Below, piece after piece: positions 1 through 11,239 of a DNA stretch of 64,000 nucleotides (within the stretch, counting starts at the first letter, position 1; every line of letters starts with the position of its first letter). The stretch covers positions 30,211,042 through 30,275,041 of the forward strand of contig OX421966.1 of NCBI GenBank assembly GCA_949128115.1. Reading direction: 5' to 3'. This DNA is from Anaspis maculata. Lineage: Eukaryota; Arthropoda; Insecta; Coleoptera; Scraptiidae. The position numbers and the translations under genes were made by a program. Below the pieces are notes generated by a model. That model did no database searches and had not been told where the DNA came from. It worked only from the letters and a program-made list of their open reading frames with translations.

Positions 1-121
1 GAAATCCCAAATCCCTCCGGTGTGCCGCTTCGATCCCAATTTCGAATAATAGGAATCAGACCTCCTACGGCTTCATTTTGACTTGTGACATATTAGACAG
101 TTTTGCGATTTTTACTTAATA

Positions 122-242
122 CCGTATGATTAAAAACTTTCTTACTCAAGGCAGGCTGTGGTTCTGGTTATTGGTAGGCAAACGAGGCTGATTTTGGCCA
201 AGCCACAGCCTGCCTTGAGTAAGAAAGCTTTTGATCATATGG
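122..242. mobile_element. Small palindromic MITE, copy 1
   Basis: The two halves are inverted copies of each other for about 40 bases. The left end reads CCGTATGATTAAAAAC and the right half returns as its reverse complement ending in CATATGG. TA flanks both ends, as expected of Tc1/mariner-type insertion. It has no coding capacity. A second copy of the family lies at 58541-58647, and the element at 35502-35685 shares the terminal CCGTATG. Family assignment beyond TA-flanked MITE is inference. Confidence 0.8.
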
Positions 243-271
243 TATAACTCATATTGTTCCCCATCCGATTT

Positions 272-400
272 GCTGGAGACCACGACGCGTGAATAAGACA
301 CACACCTGCACAACTGGTGGAGGAGCCATGCATCGATGACTTGCTGGAATCTTCGCGAAGCCATAATAGACTTTTGTAGAGCTCTTGCGAATAAGTACAA
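272..400 (+). repeat. Dispersed repeat fragment, copy 1
   Basis: This stretch, starting at GCTGGAGACCACG, is similar over about 130 bases to 20711-20850 in the same orientation. The shared block includes a GTGAATAAGACACA core and a GGAGGAGCCATGC motif. The two copies are diverged. Short open frames cross it on the minus strand in both copies, but no protein family is recognised. Its extent and class are unknown. Confidence 0.6.
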
Positions 401-462
401 GTGGAAGAACATGCTGGAGTATTCCGGAATATGAGTGCGATATCGAAGTGTGACAATTTGCA

Positions 463-1080
463 TGGCTTGTCTTCTAAATCAGTAGAGGAAACTTGCTCTT
501 TTCATACGTTGCGCTATACGCCGTATGTTATGTAAGTGGAGATCGCAAATTGCTTATTATTATGAGACACGCATGCAGACTCACTTATTTACAAAATTCT
601 TCTTCCAGGCAATGATTTCCTTATCCAATACTTTCATTTGCTGATCGATCACTAGTCGGTCACAAGAGTGTACCTAAGTATACCTAGGCATATACCTACG
701 TGATAATTGTAATGACAGCAACATTATAAACTTGTTTTTGTACTGGTGAATTCTGGGGCAGCTTCTGGCATATTATAAACAATCTCATAGTCAGGTACCT
801 TACCCATTTGTTGTACTCTTTACGTTTTTCGAAGCTATTGTAATTAGCACCGGATGACGTCACCGTTACTGGCCGCTGCTTTTGCTGTCACAACAATTAT
901 TATACAAATAATAATAACCAATTTACTAAAGGTAACCGGACTGAGAGTCGATAATCGAGGTTAATTATAATTAACGCAACGCTCTCATTATCCTCGAGAG
1001 CCGGGTTTCTGCCTCTAGACTGAGCTGGTGCTCTGGTGCGGCTTTCGAAATGAAAAAATCTCGAATGCTGGCTACTAGTT
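463..1080. other. No feature seen
   Basis: AT-rich non-coding sequence with scattered short runs of the TACCTA type. I see no inverted repeat, RNA gene or convincing reading frame. Confidence 0.5.
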
Positions 1081-1590
1081 TCTAGCTAGGTGTATCCTGG
1101 GCTGCCTCCGTGTATATATTTATGCGTCGCCGGCCTAGCCGCTCACAAGCCCGCGATGATAAATTGCACCGTTTTGTGCATTTCGGGCTCGCTCCTAAAC
1201 GTTGCAATAACTCTTTGAAAGCGAAGCAGTCGAACACCATAAGGTCTCCGATGAGCCCGTCAGAGCTCCCAAGAAGAGACAAGCCAAGATCGAATTCCTG
1301 GCAGGAGGCGGGCGGCGGTGACGTAACCGGTCGAAAAGAGAGGAGAGCACAATAGACACCTGTGCCATACCCGGTGCCGTGATGAATGGTAATTGGATAC
1401 AGTAGCCTTCCTTCACAGAGGTCGTGCATCATCGTCGACCTTATGGTTCTCGTCTTGCGTTTCCGCAATTTCCCTTCTGTTCTGTTTGCCGATGGCGAAC
1501 TTGCAACAGTCTGGAATCGGATTAGCCATGGGTTGTCTTTTACCTGATGGGGGTGTCGCACCGAGCGCCCACCCATCGCTGTTATTTCAG

Positions 1591-1947
1591 GTCAGACTTC
1601 GCATGCCCTTTTACCTTCCAGAGGACGACGACGTCCCAAAGGATTACCTGGAAATAATTGCTTTCGAAAGAAATAGAGAGAAGCCAATGGATCAGAAAAT
1701 ATTTGTCTCACGGATTATCGAGCTCTTCTACGAAGCCGGAGCCCAAAGACAACAATTAGCGCGCAGTGGTGGGTCACGACCTCGCATTACTTTTGTTTGC
1801 CCAATGCTTCCAAGCACTGACCACAGCGGCATAATATACAGAAATGCGGTGCCAGGCAAGCGCGCACACACACACAATGGCCTTATTTATGGCTTCGGTG
1901 CCACAGGTACTGTGCCATTTGAATGGAATCCAAATAGGATTTTATGA
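1591..1947 (+). CDS. Candidate terminal exon, unknown protein
   Basis: A 118-residue open stretch follows a plausible splice acceptor (TGTTATTTCAG, ending at 1590) and runs to a TGA. The first 60 residues are charged and protein-like, with an acidic patch (PEDDDVPKDYLE) and a helical-looking segment (KIFVSRIIELFYEAG). The final third is low in complexity and looks like read-through of non-coding DNA. The frame stays open upstream to 1393, but that part has no coding character. I recognise no domain. It could be an exon of a host gene, an exon carried by a transposon, or a chance frame. Confidence 0.3.
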   Translation, partial: VRLRMPFYLPEDDDVPKDYLEIIAFERNREKPMDQKIFVSRIIELFYEAGAQRQQLARSGGSRPRITFVCPMLPSTDHSGIIYRNAVPGKRAHTHNGLIYGFGATGTVPFEWNPNRIL

Positions 1948-2228
1948 ACAACCGACACTTTGTATGCTTTGAGGAAACACTCGTAACTTTGTTTGCAATT
2001 AATAAAATATTCCATAAAGAGCGCACAGGTATGCGCTCGTTGCTCAGGTGAGAGTTTTTTGGTTACGTCCAGAAGCGGCATGAGAAAACGGTTTTTACAT
2101 CTTCAGAAATACTTTGACCTAATACTATTTAATGCCATTTGATAGAATAATGGTATACTCAGTAACCTCACCATAAAATAAATTAAGTTTAGTCAATTAA
2201 GAACGTTACAATAGACTATTTCGTTTGG

Positions 2229-2470
2229 GCAGGTGCGCCTGCGTAAAGGGAGAAAATTTTGAAAACTTTCGTACACCTGTCACTTGAATGGCAACGCTGC
2301 ATGCTCTGTCTACCCTTCCTGACCAGCTACTGGTTCCTGGCTGTCACTTTTACACACACCCTGAATTATTTGTGGGATTTTAGGTACTACAAGATTTTCT
2401 ATATTGGTAATTTCCAATATCGGTGTACGAAACTATGAAATTCGCGCCACATATGTGCTCCCAAACGAAA
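2229..2470. mobile_element. TIR element A, short copy
   Basis: The left end starts AGGTGCGCCTGCG and continues to a TTTCGTACACC motif. The right end carries the inverted counterpart, GGTGTACGAAAC followed by AATTCGCGCCACAT. The same ends recur at 3168 and 6115 and at 35720-36320, which defines a family. This copy has a short internal region and no coding capacity. The target duplication was not resolved. Confidence 0.6.
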
Positions 2471-2499
2471 AGACCTATTGAGATCTTTTTTTAATAACT

Positions 2500-3165
2500 A
2501 TCACCACCCACCTCTTGAAAAAGATAAAATTTGGCGTAAGGAAATCAACTGAAAATGTCCAGATTTCGTTTCTTGTTCCTCTTTCATCTTTTTCTTTTAT
2601 GGTTTTAGCATATTTACTTATTAGAACATTTCACGTACCTACAATGTGCTGTAAGTTTTCACATTAACTCGACTTTGGTCGACTACTGACCAAAAAACAC
2701 TTATTATTATCAATATTATTATTATTCACAAAAAATTTTGGCTACGGCGCGCGCGAGGGGCTTGCCCCACGGGGGCCCCCCTTGGGTACGGATTCCTTCG
2801 TCTGAGTCAGGCTGCTGCACCCCCCTAAAAGTAATCCTGCCGGTGCCCATGACCCAGCTAGAATTGGTGAAAATGCCAAAATATCTGATGTACTATACAT
2901 GATGCTTCATTGACGTTGCGAATCTTTTCATGGAGGTGATTTCTCTTATGAAAATAAGCAAGAAAAGCAAGAGTCCTGTCCATGTTGGGGTCAACTTCAA
3001 CACTGAAAGAATGCCATGGTTTGTTCTATGGATCCACCCAAAAATTTAAAAATCAAGTTGTCATGTCACATCAAATTGCTACATTCGTGACAGCTCTGAC
3101 GTTAAAGATGACTAATATTCGGCAATACAAAATGCTAAGAATTTCTTCCGATATTTCATGTAGGC
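2500..3165. other. No gene seen; GC-rich patch at 2738-2860
   Basis: The sequence is AT-rich except for a GC-rich patch beginning near GCTACGGCGCGCGCGAGG. That patch contrasts sharply with its surroundings and resembles a transposon end, but I could not find its partner. Confidence 0.4.
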
Positions 3166-3568
3166 ATCAGGTGCGCATGCGTGAGAGCGTCAAATTTTGA
3201 AAACATTCGTATACCTGTCAGTTTCAATGACAACGCTGCATACTCTATCTGTCCTCATCATGACTATAGCTGTTGGTTCCTGACTGTTGTGTGTTACTGA
3301 CTCATTTAACGTTATTCACGACATGTATTACGGTGTCTCAGCTCTTTCCTCATTGTTCCAAGTATGCTTTTGTTGCTTTTGTTATTGTTATTCTTGCTGT
3401 TATTCTTAGAAATGACAAATGTCACGTCACAAGTGACAGTTTACAATGATCCATGATTCGTTTAGAGCGCTGTTGCTATTTTAATTCTGATTTCAATTCC
3501 AATGAACATTAAACTGAATGATTTTTTAGCGCATTTTCCATCTTGATGAAAATCGCTATTGCAACCGC

Positions 3569-3660
3569 TTTGTCCGTCAGTCCGTCCGTCCGTCCGTCCA
3601 TCCGTCCATCCGTCCGTCCGTCCATCTGTCCGTCCGTCCGTCCGTTCGTCCGTCCGTCCG
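3569..3660 (+). repeat. (TCCG)n microsatellite in element B
   Basis: An imperfect run of the tetranucleotide TCCG/GTCC. A minus-strand frame here encodes only a repetitive threonine/aspartate/glycine/arginine string and is not a gene. The equivalent run in the other element B copy is at 26359-26428. Confidence 0.9.
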
Positions 3661-4892
3661 TTCCGCGAACTCCTCCCAAACTAGACGACCTAGCTTTCTA
3701 ATTTTTTCGCTGTTACATAGCTGCCACTCCCAAAAGAGGGCTAGGCTATATTGGATGTCTATATTGCGCCGCCAACATAGAGAAAACCGCCCCCGATAAA
3801 CTTGAAATAACATAATATTGCACTTTCTACCAGACCTGATGCTCTAGTGTTCTCATTTTTTGAATAATACATAGTTGCCACTTATGAACGTAAGCCAAGA
3901 AACATTCCGTCTTTAATATGCGCCGCCGACATGAAAAAAACTGCTAAAAACCGCCCCCAATCACTTTAAAATGAAAAACATAAACCCGAAGACATAGCGA
4001 TCTGATTCTTTCGGTATATAAATAGCTGACTAAAAATGGGAAAGGATAGGCTACTTTTGGTTAGTCGCCGCCCCCAGATTCCGCCCCCAAACGTTAAAAA
4101 GTGCAACTTTCACAAATGTTACTGATTGAGATGTTCCCTTAAACATTTAGGAACTGCCAACTCAAATTGTGCAACATTTGCTCAGCCGAACGCTGGCGCT
4201 CCCACACGCCGCCCTCAAAGTAAGAGATGAATGAAAAACATGAACCCGAAGACATAGCGAAGTTTTTCGCTATATGGATAGCTGACTAAAAATGGAAAAG
4301 AATAGGCTACTTTTGATACGACGCCACCTCCAGCTTCCCCCCCCCCCCAAAAAAGTGCAACTTTCAACAATTTTCACTGATTTAGCTGATAATGTTACCT
4401 CTAACATTTAGAAACTCTTGATTCAAACTGTGCAAGAATTTCTTTAACTCTGCCGCTCCCACACGCCGCTCCCAAAGTGAGAGATGACTGTAAAACATGA
4501 ACCTGAAGACATAGCGATCTAATTCTTCCACTATATCGATAGCTGACTGAAATTAGAAAAATATAGGCCACCTTCAATCAGCCGCCGCCTCCAGCTGCCG
4601 CCTCCAAACAAAAAAATGCAACTTCCACAATTTTCACTGATTGTCAAATTTCCCTCACATTTAGAAACTCCCAACTCAAACTGTGCAACAGTTACTTTGC
4701 CGAATGCTGTCGCCCTCACACGCTGCCCTCAAAGTGAGAGATGAATGAAAAACATAAACCCGAAGACATAACGATCTAATTCTTTCGCTATATGGATAGC
4801 TAACTGAAAATGGGAAAGAATAGGCAATCTTTGACATATCGCCGCCTCCAACTTCCACCCCAAAAAAAAAAAAGTGCAACTTTCAATAATTT

Positions 4893-5569
4893 GCAACTTT
4901 GCAACTTGCAACTTTGAAGAGACTTTACTACACTTTTGTAAGATCTAGATTGGAATATGCCTCGATTATATGGCATCCACACTATATGACTCATGTTCAC
5001 AGTTTAGAGTTGGTGCAGAGACGGTTCCTGGAGTTTTTGAGTTTTCGTGATGATGGTGTGTATCCTGAACGAGGTATTGAATACTCCCTATTACTGACTC
5101 GATTCGAGTTCCTCTCATCAAAATCTCGTCGCGCTACTCTAGCTATCAAATGTTTATATCGCCTCTTACACGGCGACATCGACTGTCTCTATTTGTTATC
5201 AAAAATTAACTTTTTTGTTCCGCGATGCAGTTCGAGGCAACGTATAACATTTTATTCTCAGTGCCCCAGAACCAACATCCTATTCAGTTCCCCCATTTCC
5301 CATTATGTGCTACGAATTTAATAAGGTTTCGAAAGTCTGTGACATCAATTTTGATTCAATGAACGTTGTGATCTCTTGTTATCTTGAGTTTAATCAATAA
5401 TTTTATTTTCAGAATTGGGACCAAAAAATCTTTTTCATACATTCTTATTGCTTATATCTTTATTTCTTATTTTTGTTTTGTTACTTCCACTGTTTTATGT
5501 TTCCTGTAATTGGGTTGTTTACCTGTTGGAAATAAATGTATTTATTTATTTATTTATTTATTTATTTAT
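4893..5569 (+). mobile_element. 5'-truncated non-LTR retrotransposon in element B
   Basis: Compared with the uninterrupted array unit near 27930, extra sequence begins after CAATAATTT at about 4897 and ends before ATAATTTCCACTG at about 5570. This suggests a target duplication of roughly ATAATTT. The insert carries the C-terminal tail of a reverse transcriptase frame and ends in a (TATT)n tail at about 5537-5569, typical of LINE 3' ends. Most of the element is missing at the 5' side. Confidence 0.75.
4905..5321 (+). pseudogene. Reverse transcriptase C-terminal fragment
   Basis: The frame reads through the region that follows the RT fingers/palm in Jockey/CR1-type elements: LYYTFVRSRLEYASIIWHPH, then LELVQRRFLEF and LLTRFEFLSSKSRR. 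This order (LEY.S.IW, then LE.VQRR) is characteristic of the thumb/connection part of LINE pol proteins. The polymerase core with YADD, the endonuclease and any ORF1 are absent. The first few residues come from the junction. It is a dead 5' truncation. Confidence 0.75.
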
Positions 5570-6159
5570 AATTTCCACTGAATTACATTTCAATCTTACC
5601 TCAAACATTCAGAAACTCCCAAGTCAAATTGTGGAAGAATTTCTTTGCCAAACTCTGCCGCTCCCACACGCCGCCCCCAAAGTAAGAGATAAATTTGAAA
5701 CATAACCCTGAAGATATAGCGATCTGATTGTTCCGCTATATAAATAGCTGACTAGAAATGGGAAAAGATAGGCCACTTTTGATTAGTCGCCGCCTCCAGC
5801 TCCCGCCCCCAAACAAAAAAAATGCAACTTTCACAATTTTCACTGATTGTCATGTTTCCTTAAACATTTAAAAACTCTTAACTCAAACAGTTACTTTGCC
5901 CAATGCTGCCACCCCCACACGCTGTTTCTATTTCAACCAAATTTCTTTACGTTCACAATATGCCTCTTTGAGAAAATGCGCTACTGAGACTCACGCACGT
6001 GAAGGCATTCTCACTTGTTTGAATTCCAGCTGCACTGGAATATTTTCTAGTGCTAATATTCCATTATCGGTGTAATAAATTGGAAAATTCGCGCTACGCA
6101 TGCGCACTTGAAAAATCCCACATGATACGACTTATTTGTCACTAGCCTCAGAAGGGTTG

Positions 6160-7960
6160 TTACGTCGTTTTCTGCTTCTGTTTGTTTTTGGTACTTGGAC
6201 CGATTGAGCCAGTCCAGTTCTGTTCTGCCGTTTATTTTCCAGTAGTTTGGGGAATTTCGTTATCTTGCGTTGGCCGTTCCGGCAAACAAGTTCCGCGTGC
6301 CTTTCTCCAATTGGCTATAGATAAGAACTAGCCCAGCGCGCCGATGAGGAGAATCTGATAAAACGAAGCGACGTAGCTACTTCTTCCTTTTCAATTTGAA
6401 ACTCGCATCGGAGCTGTCGCCTAGTTGTGTGCTGTACATCCACGTTTTGCCTTTCGAGTGGTCTTCGAAATTGTGTTAGTTCGAAGCCAGAAACCGCCTG
6501 TTCTGCGGGTTTATTTGGTGAACGTTGGATCATTGGGGTATTGGACCCGAAGTAGGCATTGTTTAGCCGTCTAAAGAAGTACAACCACACTTGGCGCATC
6601 AAACAAAACCGTTTGTCACCTGGAGGTAAAGTAAAGACTGATTTGGTCCCTCTTTTTGTCATATTTCCGAGTTGGAGTCGACACTGAGCTCAGTGAATTG
6701 TTGTAGGTTTCTTCTTTTACCCACCACTCAGTTTTTCTGCTACATAACGAGTTTTTCTACGATCAAGTTTCCAACATCTCTAATTTCCTGTCATCCCGTT
6801 TCAAAGTCTGGAGATTTTGCCAGCAAGCCGTCAACGTCACCGTCATCGACATCGTCGCATTCACGCAACAGGGAATTTCCTAAGCGACTCTTTCCTTGGG
6901 AAACAAGGAGCCCGCCTTGATTTGAGTGCAAGATTTTCCAAACCGCCCGGCGAGTCTTGTCGCACTAACGTGGACCCTCATCGTCCACGACACCGAGTCC
7001 AGCCATCGCCCGCACTCTGGAAGTCTCAGCGTACGACAAATTGTCGATCGCTGCCGTCAGGAAGCCGTCACCGTTTGTACCGCTTTGCGTTTTGGTTAAG
7101 TGAGCAGCGAAATTCCGCCTATTGTGTTGCTTTATTTTCCCTCTATTACTTCTGTTTCATAAAAATGCGTAAACGATAATCATTTTCCACGTTGATATTT
7201 GACTGGACACTACTCGAGTACCGTTCTAGAAAAAGACGGAAGAAAAATAGATTGACAGTTCTCGGGGGACAATATTACAATACTAGTATTAATATTAAAA
7301 GTAAAATTTTAAATTTAGTCTGCTCGCAATTAAATTTTTGCGATTTTCGACCATTCGCCAAGAGTATATGCGCTTTGTTTAAATCAACATCAATCTTTAT
7401 CTTTTGAAATCCGTGCACAAATTTTGTAGTTCTGTCACCGACAGTCTCGTGGTACCTTGTTATGACTTTGGACTGTGGTGTTGGTGACTTTGGAATTAAC
7501 GTAGATGTTATAGGGCGAAAAGTCCTAGTTTGACTTGAAAATCAGTAATCATTATTTCGATGGGAAAATCTCAGAATCAAATTCACAAAGTTTCATGTAT
7601 GAAATTTTTATTGCTTTTTCAACATTGTTAACGTGTGAAAAAGAAGCCGATAACACTCTCTGGGGTGGCTCATCAACTTAGGTACCTACCACGCCGTTTT
7701 GGATTCACCTTGACTTGAATTGTTATCTGGTATTGTTGAAAACCGGACGACAGGTACCTACGCTTTGGAACAGATAACGTTCACTTTAATTTCGGCTTGT
7801 GCTGAAGCCGAGCTTTTTTTCCGAACGTAACATTAACTTTGTTGTGGCATTATTCGACAACATTATTTGACGGCATTATTAGGCAATATTATTCGACATA
7901 CCAATCTCTTTTATTTCCTTTATTGTAGAATTAGCCAACCGCCACCTGTTCATCTTCATT
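6160..7960. other. No gene seen; possible LTR or leader DNA
   Basis: Several short frames (for example 6817-7179 on the plus strand) cross this stretch. They are rich in arginine, serine and histidine, have no recognisable domain and look like chance frames. The stretch sits upstream of a poly(A) signal and a primer-binding-site-like motif near 8076, so part of it could be a long terminal repeat. The matching second LTR is not in the window. Confidence 0.3.
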
Positions 7961-7970
7961 ACCTTTTGTA

Positions 7971-8089
7971 AATAAACTTTGTATTTGAAATCCAATCATT
8001 GCTCTATCTTCAGTATTGTATTAGTCACTGCTTGGTGCTGAAGATTGTTTTTTTTTTAATTCGGTCACAATACTGTGGCGCCCCCGACC
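7971..8089 (+). mobile_element. Possible LTR 3' end with primer-binding site
   Basis: AATAAA at 7971-7976 is followed by about 100 bases and then TGGCGCCCCCGACC at 8076-8089. An LTR end followed closely by TGG plus a tRNA-complementary stretch is the usual arrangement in Gypsy and BEL elements. No gag or pol frame follows, and I cannot match the motif to a specific tRNA with confidence. This could be a solo LTR remnant or coincidence. Confidence 0.25.
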
Positions 8090-8249
8090 ATCCACTGAGA
8101 ACCCCGGCCTATCTCCTCTGATCAGCTGGTAAGACCAGACCAATGGTAAGTCGCTCCGAAAAGGCACGAGGCCTTTTTGGCATGTAACAGGGTGTTCTAA
8201 ATATACGTATACGGAAGACATTTGAGAACATTCTTCTTATCCACATCTG

Positions 8250-9900
8250 TCAAATCATTGTTCTTTATAGCTATAGGACAAATGATAAGCAAATAATAGG
8301 ACTGCATAGCGCGTATAATGACAAGTTGACGCGGTACAACTGGACGCCCCCAGTCATTCTAGATTTTGTCTCTATGCAATTTAGTCACTGTGTCCCTTTT
8401 ATTTTCCCGACCCTCCACCGACAGACCTTTTCATAGACGCGTCCCGTTCTCCGCAGCTTGTGCGCAAGCGTCAACGTATATCTTATTTGAATTTTCAAAT
8501 TCAAATTTCGACCAATGATGTCACGTTCTCGAGACTTACCTCGCATGCGGTATTCGGCCTCGGTCGGTGCGTTTCTTGTGTCCGACTTCATATATACTCT
8601 TACGATTACGAATTGGCGCTTAGGTACTTTTATAATTAAGAGTTAAGAGATGAACGTTTGAACACACTTTGTTTATTACTGCGTACCATTAAATACACGC
8701 CGATTATAACTTGCAATTAGATAACGCTTCGATTAACTCCGCCGATCTACTGGCTCACTGTCGCTGATGTGAATTTAAATCTGGTGTCGGTCGGTTCATC
8801 TCCACTCACATATTCCAAGTGTTGCCTTTCGGAGCGGTTTATTTCAACATAACCCGCTATTTATGTTACTACAGTTACTGGCATGCCCTGGGAAGTCAGC
8901 ACCTCCGCCAATTGTGCAAATGTGTCCTGATCGCTTATCGAGATTTCCAGCTTGTGCAAACGATTGAGAGTCATCGCGGTTTGCTCTCGAATGTATTGGA
9001 ATCGCATGAGAGTCTCTCCATTCATAACAATATAAATAAACCAATCAGCATAAAGTTAGCGATCTACGAGTGACGTCTTTGATAAATGAGAATGGTTATT
9101 GAATGCAAGGTATTTATTACGATTTTTGTGGGTGGCGGAATTGACCTATTTAGACTCGGATCTGGTTATCACAAAAGGTCTAAAACCAAGTGAGCCTTCA
9201 AGGTGTTTGATTATTTCATTAGGAGCCCCAAAAGGACCGTTTGTGTTCCTGTGGCATTCGATTTTCCAAGGGTGCCTCCGGGCCTTCTTCTACTTCTACA
9301 GTTGCATGTTGTATATTCATTAAATGTCAAAGTATCAATATTGACAACTTAAAATTTTTGACACATGGCAGATCGAAAGTTACTATTATTAATTTTGAAT
9401 ACATCTTTTCAAGGGCTTTACATCAACTTGTTTCAAGTTCATTTTCGTGAAAAATAGCTTCTGTCATTGTTTGATAGTGACACTTCTACCTGACATCACA
9501 GCCAAAAACTTCTGCATGCCGATTTATTGGGAGCTGATTTTAAACAAATCGAAAATAACGGCGCGATACCGAAGAACTTCCGGGTCACTATAGACCTTCT
9601 CGTCCTTCTCATATAGGCGGTTCTTTTTGCTCACAGCTCGTGCGCATGTCTTCAAGTATACAAGCTCACTGATTCAATTGGCTGTTCAATCGGGAGCGCT
9701 TATCGATCGGGCTAGTTACGCTTGGGGTTGGCGACAGCGCCAATATAGGTGAACCTGCGCCCCGAGGACCCCAGATAAATGAGTAGGGCTATACGAAGAG
9801 CTCTGAGGCGCTTCGGAGGAACTCGGGATAACTTAGTTAAACTTGTTCCAAACCTTGTCATATACGTTATGCTCTATACGCATACTCTTTGAAATTAAGA
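8250..9900. other. No feature seen
   Basis: Short frames on both strands (for example 8819-9073) lack recognisable domains. No inverted repeat or RNA gene was found. Confidence 0.5.
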
Positions 9901-9905
9901 ATATA

Positions 9906-11232
9906 TCGCTGTACTAGAATGATAGTAAGACAACTTGAAAAACATAGTTTCGAGTAATCGCCACTTGAACATTTCAGAAGAACAAAAAACACTCTTCTTC
10001 TCGAAACTTTGGAGATTTTTTAATTTTCCAGTTGTATTATATCGCCCCTGATAGACCTGTGAGGAATTCATTATGAAATCACGTTTACTTTTTGAGAAAA
10101 AAATCAAAAAGTGAACATATCTTTGTATATCGCTAGAAATAATGGTTCTGTTGGAAGTTGTCCGTTTTTTCATGTAAGTTATCCTACTATTCGTCAGGAA
10201 TTTGTAGAGTGATTTTAAATTTATCCCTCTCTTTTTTCAAGTTGTCCGAGTATTGCACAGTAAGCATAGCCTGGTTCAACATATTTTTCATAGTTATCCT
10301 TAAGTATTGTATGACATGGAAAATAAGCCCATTAGTTTTTGGCTGTCATCTGACGAATAGAAGTGTCACTATCAGAAACTGAAAATTTATTTGAAAGTCC
10401 TTGAAAAACTGTATTCAGAACAGTAGATGTGTTTCGCTAACTGTCGTGTGTCTAATATTGAAAAATGTCAAAGTTCATAACTTTGTCATTCAATTATTCA
10501 AGATTTTTCATCAAATATTTCATCCTGTGAACCGATTTTCACGATTTCTTTCACTTTTGGCAGTCTTGGCCATAGCTATAACCAATATACGTCTGCCTCC
10601 GCATCTATTCATCGTTTTGGTTCAGTTTTACCCAACACAAACTGACCTGTGGATAACGAAATCATGGCAATGTACATTGGAGATAAGTTTAAATTATCGA
10701 GTCATTTCAAACAATTCACGGAACATTTCTGGTCAAATAGTGGGACAACTTAGAGAAAAGTAAGATATTTTACAAACGCATGAGGGTATGTTTTGTGCAA
10801 TAGTGAGTTAAAATGAAATATCTGAAGACTTTTATTGAATCAGTTGGTTTTTTGGTATAAGAGTGAGATATCTTTCACAGTAAAATACTAAGATAACATG
10901 AAAAACAAGGACAACTTGAAATTTCCAAATCAGATTTGTTGTAAAATTGGGGCATGTTGAAATGTCTTCGTATTATACCAGACGGCAAGATCAAATTCGA
11001 TCTAATTCTCAGTAGAAGAAATAGAACATTTTAAGATGTCCGAGTATTAGACCAGAACTGTTCAAAAAACAGATAATTATAACAGTGAGATATTCATTTT
11101 TTATGTACTTCTATGATGATTCTGAGTAATTCGATTTTTTTACCAGGTAGAGAATAGCTTGGAGATATAGATTTTGAATTAATCCGAAAATCAGAAATTT
11201 GAAGTTATCTTACTATCATTCTAGCACAGCGA
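9906..11232. mobile_element. 1.3 kb TA-flanked TIR transposon, non-coding
   Basis: The left end TCGCTGTACTAGAATGATAG and the right end (as reverse complement TCGCTGTGCTAGAATGATAG) form terminal inverted repeats of about 35 bases with about three mismatches. TA lies immediately outside both ends. Length and TA flanks match Tc1/mariner elements. No transposase motif is visible in any frame, so this copy is non-autonomous or fully decayed. Internally, short motifs such as ACAACTTGAAA and TGTCCGAGTATT recur in both orientations, possibly subterminal repeats. Confidence 0.8.
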
Positions 11233-11239
11233 TATGGAA

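Larger units (their letters stand above)
3522..6025. mobile_element. Tandem-array element B, copy 1
   Basis: The element opens with TTTTTAGCGCATTTTCC, then GCTATTGCAACCGC, a (TCCG)n run, and divergent tandem units of about 250-270 bases. Each unit carries a CCCGAAGACATAGCGATCT block, GATAGCTGACT, a CGCC-rich block and AAAGTGCAACTTTC. It closes with a block near 5935-6025 ending GTGAAGGCATTCTCACTTG. The same beginning, array and end occur together at 26308-28408, so these are real boundaries. TAGCGCATTTTC at 3527 recurs inverted at 5972-5983, which may be a short terminal or subterminal inverted repeat. No known superfamily is assigned. Confidence 0.7.
3168..6115. mobile_element. TIR element A, copy interrupted by element B
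   Basis: The left part (3168-3520) matches 35720-36110, including the ACAACGCTGCATA block and a GTTGCTATT region. The right end (6033-6115) matches 36245-36320, including a TCTAGTGCTAAT block and AATTCGCGC near the terminus. Between these parts sits array element B. The simplest reading is one element A copy into which element B inserted near 3520. The uninterrupted copy at 35720-36320 is about 600 bp long. Confidence 0.6.

Noticed and set aside
1082..1576. 164-residue minus-strand frame
   Set aside because: Composition is typical of chance translation (many Ser, Arg, Pro, no domain); overlapping frames on the other strand are equally open.
3569..5570. CRISPR array
   Set aside because: Repeats are 250-270 bases, diverged, and lack short conserved repeats with unique spacers; the setting is eukaryotic.
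8076..8089. Full LTR retrotransposon starting here
   Set aside because: Only a primer-site-like motif and a poly(A) signal are visible; no gag, protease, RT or integrase frame follows and no second LTR was found.
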